Shown here: positions 1-5,331 of the stretch, in pieces
How the letters are laid out: each line of letters begins with the position of its first letter
Numbering within the stretch: the first letter of the stretch is position 1
Assembly: GCA_018262385.1 (NCBI GenBank)
Contig: JAGSPQ010000209.1
Coordinates: 1-6,550 of the forward strand
Direction: 5' to 3'
DNA: 6,550 nucleotides
Source: Myxococcaceae bacterium
GTDB lineage: Bacteria; Myxococcota; Myxococcia; Myxococcales; Myxococcaceae
Made by a program: the position numbers and the translations under genes
The notes under the pieces: generated by a model
What the model was told of the DNA's origin: nothing
Databases searched by the model: none
Seen by the model: only the letters and a program-made list of their open reading frames with translations

Positions 1-53
1 GCCAGCCCCAGCGCCGCCAGGCAGCCCCAGAGCAGCCGGCGCCCGGGGCTCAG
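1..53 (-). CDS. Possible start of a secreted or membrane protein gene (partial, CTG start)
   Basis: Reading leftward off the end of pdhC, the frame whose first codon would be CTG at 53-51 gives SPGRRLLWGCLAALGLA after the initiator. This is a short positively charged stretch (RR) followed by an unbroken hydrophobic run, the shape of a signal peptide or first membrane segment. The CTG would overlap the pdhC stop as CTGA, which mimics the common ATGA coupling, and a GAGG lies 8 bases upstream (62-65 on the plus strand). No ATG, GTG or TTG occurs in this frame in the preceding 17 codons that I read. The gene runs out of the window after 17 codons, so the family cannot be named. The alternatives are that the true start lies beyond the left edge, or that this is chance reading in GC-rich DNA. 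It does not resemble the start of a dihydrolipoamide dehydrogenase. Confidence 0.33.
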   Translation of the reverse strand, partial: MSPGRRLLWGCLAALGL

Positions 54-1342
54 AACAGCATCCTCAGCGGGTGCTCGAGCACGCCCTTGAGCACCTGGAG
101 GTACTGGGCGCCCACTGCTCCGTCGATCACCCGGTGATCGCCCGAGAGGGTGAGCGACATCATCTGCCGGATCACGATCTGCCCGTCGCGGACGACCGCC
201 TTCGGCTGCACCGCGCCGACCGCGATCAGCGCGGCGTGCGGAGGGTTGATCACCCCGATGAACGAATCGATGCCGAACATCCCGAGGTTGGAGATGGTGA
301 TCGACCCGCCCGAGTACTCCTCGGGCTTGAGCGCCTTGCGCCGCGCGCGCTCGGCCAGATCCCGCACCTCGGCCGAGATCTCGGCCAGGCCCTTCTGATC
401 CGCGTCCTTCACCACCGGGGTGATCAGCCCGTCCTCGATCGCCACCGCCACTCCGACGTCGACGGTGTGCAGCTGCACGATCTTGTCGCCCGCGAACTGC
501 TGGTTGAGCCGGGGGAACCGGCGCAGCGCGACCGCGGTCGCCTTGACGATCACGTCGTTGACCGAGACCTTCGTCTCCAGCGCTTTCGCCTGCTCCTTGA
601 CCGCCATCGCCTCGTCCATCTCGACGTCGACGGTCAGGTAGAAGTGGGGCACGCCCGGCTTCACCTCGCCGAGCCGCTGGGCGATCACCTTGCGCATCCC
701 GCTCACCGGCAGCAGCTCGGGCTCGGGCCGCCCCCCGCGGGCCGCCCGGGGGAAGGCCGCGGCGGGCTTGGCCGCGGCGGCCGGGGCACCCTTCATCGCC
801 TGCTCGATGTCGCGCCGCACGATCCGCCCCGACGGACCGCTGCCGGCGACGCTCGCCAGATCCACCCCCTGGTCCTTCGCGATCGCCCGGGCCAGCGGCG
901 AGGCGCGCAGCCGGCCGCCCACCTCGACGGCCGGAGCGGGCGCGGCCTTCGCGGCCGCCATCACCGCGGACCGCGAGGGCATCGGCGCGGTCGGCTCGGC
1001 CTGGGGCTCGAGCGCCCCGGCAACCGCCGGCACGGCAGCCGGAGCGGCCTTCGGAGCCGGAGCGACCTTAGGAGCCGGCACCGCGGCGAGGTCGATCTTC
1101 TCGCCCGGCTTGCCGATGTACGCGATCGGAGCGCCGACCGGCGCGGCCCCGCCCTCGGGCACCAGGATCTTCAGCAACACCCCGTCGTCATAGGCCTCGA
1201 TCTCGAGGTTCGACTTGTCGGTCTCACACTCGGCGATCGCCATCCCGGAAGAGATCTTGTCGCCTTCTTTCTTCAGCCATCTGGTGATCTTCCCTTCCTT
1301 CATCGTGGGAGAGAGCGCCGGCAGGAGAACAGCTGTAGCCAT
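50..1342 (-). CDS. pdhC: Pyruvate dehydrogenase complex E2, dihydrolipoyl acetyltransferase
   Basis: This 430-residue protein moves the acetyl group made by E1 from its lipoyl arm to CoA and forms the structural core of the pyruvate dehydrogenase complex in the cytoplasm. Residues 1-80 are one lipoyl domain, with the modified lysine expected at K43 in ETDKS. Residues about 81-144 are an Ala/Pro/Lys-rich flexible linker. Residues about 145-183 are the peripheral subunit-binding domain (RASPLARAIAKDQGVDL, then SGPSGRI and RRDIEQAM), which docks E1 and E3. A second Ala-rich linker follows to about 208, then the catalytic domain, with ITISNLGMFG at 348-357 and the active-site motif DHRVIDG at 402-408 (His403, Asp407). 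ISNLGMFG followed by INPPHAALIAVGA is typical of pyruvate-type E2. A single lipoyl domain and 430 residues are normal for the alpha/beta-E1 class. The ATG at 1342 follows the pdhB stop by 18 bases. A 2-oxoisovalerate or acetoin E2 is possible but less likely given the neighbouring E1 subunits. The symbol aceF is also used. Confidence 0.96.
   Translation of the reverse strand: MATAVLLPALSPTMKEGKITRWLKKEGDKISSGMAIAECETDKSNLEIEAYDDGVLLKILVPEGGAAPVGAPIAYIGKPGEKIDLAAVPAPKVAPAPKAAPAAVPAVAGALEPQAEPTAPMPSRSAVMAAAKAAPAPAVEVGGRLRASPLARAIAKDQGVDLASVAGSGPSGRIVRRDIEQAMKGAPAAAAKPAAAFPRAARGGRPEPELLPVSGMRKVIAQRLGEVKPGVPHFYLTVDVEMDEAMAVKEQAKALETKVSVNDVIVKATAVALRRFPRLNQQFAGDKIVQLHTVDVGVAVAIEDGLITPVVKDADQKGLAEISAEVRDLAERARRKALKPEEYSGGSITISNLGMFGIDSFIGVINPPHAALIAVGAVQPKAVVRDGQIVIRQMMSLTLSGDHRVIDGAVGAQYLQVLKGVLEHPLRMLF
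1040..1076 (-). repeat. Short tandem repeat in the E2 linker
   Basis: Two adjacent 18-base units, 1041-1058 and 1059-1076, agree at 16 of 18 positions. On the coding strand they give APKVAP followed by APKAAP (about residues 90-101) in the first Ala/Pro-rich linker of E2. The linker codons here use GCT for alanine more than the surrounding domains, which mostly use GCC or GCG. Such repeats are common in swinging-arm linkers and vary in copy number between strains. Confidence 0.6.
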
Positions 1343-1350
1343 GGATGTGG

Positions 1351-1356
1351 TTCCTT
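1351..1356 (-). promoter_or_regulatory. Ribosome binding site of pdhC
   Basis: AAGGAA on the minus strand ends 8 bases before the ATG of pdhC and lies entirely in the 18-base gap after the pdhB stop. It supports the ATG at 1342 as the start and independent loading of ribosomes at this third gene. Confidence 0.7.
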
Positions 1357-1360
1357 GCGA

Positions 1361-2341
1361 CTAGCGGTACAGCACCTGGTTGACCGCGGCGAGGACGCGC
1401 TGCACCGACGGCTGGGTGGCGGCTTCGAGCGCTGCGGCGTACGCCATGTTCACGTCGAGCCCGGTGACCCGGCCGATCGGAGCGTCGAGGGCGTCGAACG
1501 CCTCGCGCTGGATCAGGTCGACCACGTCGGTTCCGACCGAGGCGTGCGGCCACGCCTCCTCGACGATCACCACCCGGTTGGTCTTGTTCACCGAGGCGAG
1601 GATCGTCTCGACGTCCAGCGGCCGCAGGGTCCGCAGATCGACGACCTCCGCCGAGATCCCCTGCTTCGCCAGCTCTTCGGCCGCCGGCAGCACGGTCCAG
1701 GTCAACATTCGCGAGTAGGTGATCAGGGTGACGTCGGTGCCCGCACGCTTGACGTCGGCCTTGCCGATCTCGACCAGGTGCTCGCCTTCCGGCACCTCGC
1801 CCTTCTCGCCGTAGAGCAGCTCGGCTTCGAAGAAGCAGACCGGGTTGTCGTCGCGGATCGAGGCCTTGAGCAGCCCCTTCGCGTCGGCCGGAGTCGCCGG
1901 GGCGACCACCTTCAGGCCCGGGATGTTCACGTACCCGGCCTCGAGGCACTGGCTGTGCTGTGACGAGAGCCGGCCACCGGCGCCGCTCGCCCCGCGCACC
2001 ACGATCGGGCAGCGCAGCTGGCCGCCCGACATGTGGCGGATCTTCGCCGCGTTGTTCACGATCTGATCCATCGCGAGGATCGCGAAGTTCCACGTCATCA
2101 TCTCGATCACCGGCCGCAGCCCGACCATCGCCGCGCCGACGCCGAGGCCGGCGAAGCCCAGCTCGGAGATCGGAGTGTCGACCACCCGCGCGCTGCCGAA
2201 CTTTTCGAGCAGCCCCTGCGACACCTTGTAGGCCCCGTTGTAGCGGGCCACTTCCTCGCCCATCAGGAACACGTTCGCGTCGCGCTCCATCTCTTCGGCC
2301 AGCGCCTGGTTGAGCGCCTCGCGGTAGCTGAGGGTCGCCAT
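1361..2341 (-). CDS. pdhB: Pyruvate dehydrogenase E1 component, beta subunit
   Basis: This 326-residue protein is the beta half of the alpha2-beta2 E1 enzyme, which decarboxylates pyruvate with thiamine diphosphate and transfers the two-carbon unit to the E2 lipoyl group. The order of motifs matches the pyruvate-type family: MGEEVARYNGAYKVS (27-41, containing the Glu that activates the cofactor), DTPISELGFAGLGVGAAMVG (55-74), MTWNFAILAMDQIVNNAAK (82-100), and SQHSQ at 127-131, where His129 corresponds to the active-site His of E1 beta. The C-terminal transketolase domain has VVDLRTLRPLD (233-243) and VEEAWPHASVG (260-270). MTWNFA separates it from acetoin-type E1 beta. The reading frame stays open upstream to 2437, but the ATG at 2341 is chosen because the conserved N-terminus (MATLSYREALNQALAEEM) begins there, a strong ribosome binding site precedes it, and it overlaps the pdhA stop as TGATG. 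This overlap implies translational coupling, which would keep alpha and beta subunits equal. Confidence 0.97.
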   Translation of the reverse strand: MATLSYREALNQALAEEMERDANVFLMGEEVARYNGAYKVSQGLLEKFGSARVVDTPISELGFAGLGVGAAMVGLRPVIEMMTWNFAILAMDQIVNNAAKIRHMSGGQLRCPIVVRGASGAGGRLSSQHSQCLEAGYVNIPGLKVVAPATPADAKGLLKASIRDDNPVCFFEAELLYGEKGEVPEGEHLVEIGKADVKRAGTDVTLITYSRMLTWTVLPAAEELAKQGISAEVVDLRTLRPLDVETILASVNKTNRVVIVEEAWPHASVGTDVVDLIQREAFDALDAPIGRVTGLDVNMAYAAALEAATQPSVQRVLAAVNQVLYR

Positions 2342-3456
2342 CACGCCGCTCCTTTCTTCTGGGCGCGGGGGTGAACCGGGGGCGGCTCGAGCTCCCAGGT
2401 GACCTTCAGCTCCTGGCCGCTGGGGTAGCTGGGCCACTTCACGTCGGTCGCGCCGAGCACCCGCTCGCGGGGCCGAACGTCCGCCTCGCCGGGCTCGACG
2501 TACATGTCGGTGTAGAGCTCATCGAGCCCCGTCTCGGGAGCGGCGTCGGCGAAGGCGACCGCCTCTTCACAGATGTGCTTCTGCTGCTCGTCGATCGCGT
2601 CCAACTGCGCGGCGGTGGCGATCTTCTTCTTCAGCAGCACCTCGCGCAGCCGGGGGATCGGATCGTTCTTGGTCTTCGCTTCCTCGACCTCTTCCTTGGT
2701 GCGGTAGGTCGCGGCGTCGGACATCGAGTGGCCGCGGAAGCGGTAGGTCATCGCCTCCAGCAGCACCGGGCCGTTGCCCTTGCGGCAGTACTCGGCGGCG
2801 TCCCGGAAGGTCTCCCAGCTGGCGATCGCGTCCATCCCGTCGAACGCCTCGCCCCGCATCGAGTACCCGACCGCCCGCTTGTGCATCGCCGGCTGGGCGG
2901 ACACCCGGGTGACCTCGGTTCCCATGCCGTAGCGGTTGTTCTCGCAGACGTAGATCACCGGCAGCTTCCACTTTGCCGCCATGTTCAGCGTCTCGTGGAA
3001 CGAGCCCTGGTTGGCCGCCGCTTCGCCGAACGAGCACACCGTCACCCGGTCTTCGTTGCGGTACTTCGAGGCGAACGCCATCCCCGCCGCGAGCGGGATC
3101 TGGCCGCCGACGATGCCGTAGCCGCCGTACCAGTGGTGCTCGACATCGAACAGGTGCATCGAGCCGCCCTTGCCCTTGCTGTAGCCGGAGTTCTTGGCGA
3201 ACAGCTCAGCCATGATCATCCCCGGGTGGGCGCCGCGGGCGAGCGGGTGGGCGTGATCGCGGTAGCCGGTCATCATGTAGTCGTCGGGACGCAGCGCCTC
3301 GATCGCCCCCACCGCGACCGCTTCCTGCCCGGTGTAGAGGTGGCAGAACCCCTGGATCTTCTTCTGCCCATAGGCCTGCCCGGCCTTCTCCTCGAAGCGC
3401 CGCATCAAGACCATCTTCCGGTACATCGTCACCAGGACGTCATTGCTCGGCGGCAC
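2341..3456 (-). CDS. pdhA: Pyruvate dehydrogenase E1 component, alpha subunit, with a C-terminal tail
   Basis: This 371-residue protein is the thiamine-diphosphate-binding half of E1, partner of the PdhB encoded just downstream. Landmarks are RRFEEKAGQAYGQKKIQGF (19-37), YTGQEA (41-46), GYRDHAHPLARG (64-75), GGSMHLFD (97-104), the cofactor motif starting at 144 and closing with NN at 173-174, YGMGT (176-180), and the loop RGHSMSDAATYR (241-252) with His243, which corresponds to the region phosphorylated in mitochondrial E1. The cofactor motif reads GEAAANQG instead of the usual GDGAANQG, while the 26-residue spacing to NN is kept. The usual end of the family (about YTDMYV, 315-320) is followed by roughly 50 extra residues, rich in Pro and charge, ending KKGAA. 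The tail keeps G/C-rich third positions and so looks coding. The start is GTG at 3456, preceded by a strong ribosome binding site. The next in-frame ATG at 3426 would remove ten residues. The mitochondrial-type motifs favour pyruvate over branched-chain substrates. Confidence 0.95.
   Translation of the reverse strand: MPPSNDVLVTMYRKMVLMRRFEEKAGQAYGQKKIQGFCHLYTGQEAVAVGAIEALRPDDYMMTGYRDHAHPLARGAHPGMIMAELFAKNSGYSKGKGGSMHLFDVEHHWYGGYGIVGGQIPLAAGMAFASKYRNEDRVTVCSFGEAAANQGSFHETLNMAAKWKLPVIYVCENNRYGMGTEVTRVSAQPAMHKRAVGYSMRGEAFDGMDAIASWETFRDAAEYCRKGNGPVLLEAMTYRFRGHSMSDAATYRTKEEVEEAKTKNDPIPRLREVLLKKKIATAAQLDAIDEQQKHICEEAVAFADAAPETGLDELYTDMYVEPGEADVRPRERVLGATDVKWPSYPSGQELKVTWELEPPPVHPRAQKKGAA
2349..2355 (-). 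promoter_or_regulatory. Ribosome binding site of pdhB, inside the 3' end of pdhA
   Basis: AAAGGAG on the minus strand ends 7 bases before the ATG at 2341. It lies within the last codons of pdhA, encoding part of the terminal KKGAA. Together with the TGATG junction it decides the pdhB start over the longer open frame reaching 2437. Confidence 0.8.
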
Positions 3457-3463
3457 GAAAACT

Positions 3464-3469
3464 CTCCTT
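3464..3469 (-). promoter_or_regulatory. Ribosome binding site of pdhA (decides a GTG start)
   Basis: GGAAGGAG on the minus strand (core AAGGAG at 3469-3464) ends 7 bases before the GTG at 3456. There is no comparable site ahead of the in-frame ATG at 3426, so GTG is preferred. Confidence 0.8.
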
Positions 3470-3473
3470 CCAG

Positions 3474-3487
3474 GGCGCGAAAGCGCC
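3474..3487 (-). other. Small GC-rich hairpin in the pdhA leader
   Basis: A perfect 5-base-pair stem (GGCGC / GCGCC) encloses a four-base loop (TTTC on the minus-strand transcript, GAAA on the plus strand). It sits 2 bases upstream of the GGAAGGAG that loads ribosomes on pdhA. There is no T run after it on the transcript, so it is not an intrinsic terminator. It could influence access to the ribosome binding site, or be chance in GC-rich DNA. Confidence 0.35.
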
Positions 3488-3549
3488 GGGCTCTTAACAG
3501 ACGGCTCCAGCGGGTGACATGGGAGTTGTTTGCCGCGCCGCGGCGTCCG

Positions 3550-4530
3550 TCAGGGCTTCAGCGACGAGCAGTCTGCCCCGCCGGTCAACACCCGCACCTG
3601 CAGCGGGTACTTGCCGCCCTGCTTGTACTGGCGCCACTCCGATTCGGGCTTGTCGCACTTGAACTTGGCGTCCTTCGGCCCGCCGAGGGCGACCACGTAC
3701 TCCTGGGTCCTGGCGCCCTCGCGCTCGCAGCCGCGGCAGGTGCCGGCCTGGCGCAGCGCCACCGGGGGCCAGGCGGGGGTGTCGTCGAGGCCGCCTTCGG
3801 CGACCACTCCCCGCGCGCGCCGCCAGCGGTCGACGGTGAAGCGGCACTTGTCGTCGTACACCGGCTCCGAGCGGTACTTGGTCTCGCACACGTTCTTGCG
3901 CTCGAAGGTGCCGTCGCCGCGGTCGACGTCCTTGGTGTGACAGGTCTCGCCGTCGGGGATCTTCTTCGTCGACCGCTGCTCCTTCGAGCAGCTCATCGCG
4001 TAGGCGTCGGACGGCACCGCGTCGCGCCACGCCGACTCGTTCACCTGCTGCAGCGACTCGATCGCGATCTCGCGCTTCCAGCGGTGGCCCTCGACGGTGG
4101 CGGTGACTTCCTTCTTCCACAGCACCCCGACCGCGATCACCCCCAGCAGCAGCACCCCGGCGCCGAGGCCAATCTTCATCCCCAGGCCCATCCCCGCCTT
4201 CTTCGGGGGCGCCACCGGGGCGATCGGCTTGTTGCTCCGCTCGGCCACCTGCTTCACCGCCGCCGCTTCGTTGAGCGGGCTGCCGCAGTGCCGGCAGTTG
4301 TTCGCCTTCGCCCCGTTGGGGGTGGCGCAGGCGGGGCACTTCACGTCCACCCCGTCGAAGCTGGTGTTGGCGGCCACCTCTTTGCCCGGCGGAGGGAAAT
4401 AGCGCTTCGTCTCGTCCTGGGGGGCGCCGCAGCTGGGGCAGTAGCGGTTGGTCTTGCCGAGCAGCGCGGTCGTCCCGCAGAACGCGCAGTCCCACAGCAT
4501 CTCGAATACGCCGCCGCTCGACTCAGCCAT
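3550..4530 (-). CDS. Double zinc-ribbon, single-span membrane protein of unknown role
   Basis: I do not recognise a named family for this 326-residue protein. The N-terminus has two four-cysteine zinc ribbons: C15-x2-C18 with C31-x2-C34 (CAFC and CPSC), and C65-x2-C68 with C79-x2-C82 (CPAC and CRHC). A Pro/Lys-rich linker (about 95-112) leads to one membrane span at about 117-138, flanked by lysines on both sides. The remaining 188 residues hold eight more cysteines (181, 197, 215, 229, 265, 268, 292, 321) spread through a charged domain, including a CRGC pair. If the zinc ribbons are cytoplasmic, as is usual, the C-terminal domain would face the periplasm, where the cysteines could form disulfides. 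This topology is inferred. The ATG at 4530 has AGGGG 6 bases upstream. The gene follows the HAD gene by 35 bases and precedes pdhA by 93 bases. Zinc ribbons of this kind commonly mediate protein contacts rather than catalysis. Confidence 0.85.
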   Translation of the reverse strand: MAESSGGVFEMLWDCAFCGTTALLGKTNRYCPSCGAPQDETKRYFPPPGKEVAANTSFDGVDVKCPACATPNGAKANNCRHCGSPLNEAAAVKQVAERSNKPIAPVAPPKKAGMGLGMKIGLGAGVLLLGVIAVGVLWKKEVTATVEGHRWKREIAIESLQQVNESAWRDAVPSDAYAMSCSKEQRSTKKIPDGETCHTKDVDRGDGTFERKNVCETKYRSEPVYDDKCRFTVDRWRRARGVVAEGGLDDTPAWPPVALRQAGTCRGCEREGARTQEYVVALGGPKDAKFKCDKPESEWRQYKQGGKYPLQVRVLTGGADCSSLKP

Positions 4531-4536
4531 TGTTTT

Positions 4537-4541
4537 CCCCT
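4537..4541 (-). promoter_or_regulatory. Ribosome binding site of the zinc-ribbon gene
   Basis: AGGGG on the minus strand, within GAGGGGAAAACA, ends 6 bases before the ATG at 4530 and supports that start. Confidence 0.6.
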
Positions 4542-4565
4542 CGAAGAACGGCGCTTACCCGCAGC

Positions 4566-5297
4566 TCACAGACGCAGGTCAGGCACGCTGATGATCCGCG
4601 ACAGCAGCTCGACCGGGCGGCCCGAGTGATCGGTCGCGAGGTGAATCACCGTCGCGTCGACGAACTTCTTCGCGTAGTCGTTGGCGTGGGTCGGCTCGTT
4701 GTCGAACGCCGCGATCACCGTGCCCATCTTCGCCAGCTGGGCGTGCGCCTGGACCTTGTAGGCGTCGTCGCTCTCGCGCAGGGTCGGCTTCATCACCAGG
4801 CAGACCCGGTTGCCGGGCAACGGCATCCGGCACTTCTCCATGCACTTCACCGAGCCCACCCGCATCTCTTCGTGGCGGCCGGTGACGTAGACCACCTGGG
4901 CGCCGGTGTCGTGCGCCGCCTGGAGGTACTGCGGCGCGCCGGGCACCTCGATGTCGTCGACGCAGTACTCGGAGGTGAAGAACCGCGCCCCCCAGTAGCT
5001 CTTCGCGTCCGAGTAGTGCTGGTCGGCCAGCTCGGCGCTCAAGCCGCAGGAAAGCATCGCGGCCTTCAGATCCCACCCGCTGTTCCAGTGGCTGGGCTGG
5101 CAGCCCTCGAGCACCTTCAGCCCGCGCGCCGCGCCGTACTCCCGCAGGATCCGCGACTGGCGGGGGCGGTTGTCGAACACGGTGGAGTCGAGGTCGAACA
5201 CCAGCAGGCCCTTCTCGCCCGCGGCCCTCGCCCGCTCGAGGACGCCGTTGAGCTGCTTCTTCCAGTCGGAGCCGATGCGGCTCTTGAAGTCGGTCAT
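4566..5297 (-). CDS. HAD-superfamily hydrolase, probable phosphatase
   Basis: This 243-residue protein carries all four HAD motifs, which act on phosphoryl groups through an aspartyl intermediate with Mg2+. Motif I is FDLDST (nucleophile Asp35, acid/base Asp37), motif II is the Thr of VTGR (Thr139), motif III is a Lys in MKP (Lys170) or in DDAYK (Lys181), and motif IV is FDNEPTHAND (Asp199, with Asp207 nearby). The insertion between motifs I and II (about 41-130) forms the cap and is rich in aromatic residues. Substrate cannot be told from sequence. No signal peptide or membrane segment is seen, so it is cytosolic. The start is uncertain. The ATG at 5297 gives a sensible N-terminus, but I see no good ribosome binding site ahead of it. 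The open frame extends to a TTG at 5384, which would overlap the upstream gene by 53 bases and adds 29 residues of unremarkable sequence. Gaps of 34 and 35 bases to its neighbours suggest co-transcription. Confidence 0.85.
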   Translation of the reverse strand: MTDFKSRIGSDWKKQLNGVLERARAAGEKGLLVFDLDSTVFDNRPRQSRILREYGAARGLKVLEGCQPSHWNSGWDLKAAMLSCGLSAELADQHYSDAKSYWGARFFTSEYCVDDIEVPGAPQYLQAAHDTGAQVVYVTGRHEEMRVGSVKCMEKCRMPLPGNRVCLVMKPTLRESDDAYKVQAHAQLAKMGTVIAAFDNEPTHANDYAKKFVDATVIHLATDHSGRPVELLSRIISVPDLRL

Positions 5298-5331
5298 GAA
5301 GCGCGCGGTGTAGGGGCACTGCTTGAGAAAA

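Larger units (their letters stand above)
3457..3549 (-). other. Leader region between the zinc-ribbon gene and pdhA
   Basis: This 93-base gap is the longest non-coding stretch in the window and the natural place for a pdh promoter. Nearest pdhA are the ribosome binding site and a small hairpin. Nearest the zinc-ribbon stop is a GC-rich inverted repeat at 3532-3544 (GCCGCG, one base, CGCGGC) that is not followed by a T run on the minus strand, so it is a poor terminator candidate. A GTTAAG around 3491-3500 is the only AT-leaning patch and could belong to a -10 element, but I could not pair it with a convincing -35. Whether pdhABC has its own promoter or is read through from upstream is open. 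Confidence 0.45.

Noticed and set aside
71..1963. Long plus-strand open frame (630 codons) across pdhC and pdhB
   Set aside because: Its codons are exact register complements of pdhC and pdhB, which happen to share a register. Such frames stay open because TTA, CTA and TCA are rare in high-G+C genes. The product is an Arg/His/Leu/Asp-rich mirror with no domain.
2342..2437. N-terminal extension of PdhB to 2437
   Set aside because: The extra 32 residues overlap the PdhA tail in another frame and lack family similarity. The ATG at 2341 has the ribosome binding site and the conserved N-terminus.
3505..3526. Sigma-54-like promoter (TGTCAC...GC) upstream of pdhA
   Set aside because: The -24 element lacks the essential GG, and the distance to the following GC is one base too long, so the match is poor.
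3532..3544. Intrinsic terminator after the zinc-ribbon gene
   Set aside because: The GCCGCG/CGCGGC repeat has a one-base centre, so the loop must eat into the stem. On the minus strand it is followed by AAACAACTC, not a T run.
2371..4629. Long plus-strand open frame (752 codons) across pdhA and the zinc-ribbon gene
   Set aside because: Same register-complement effect: pdhA and the zinc-ribbon gene share a register, and the frame closes soon after entering the HAD gene, which does not. No domain or ribosome binding site supports it.
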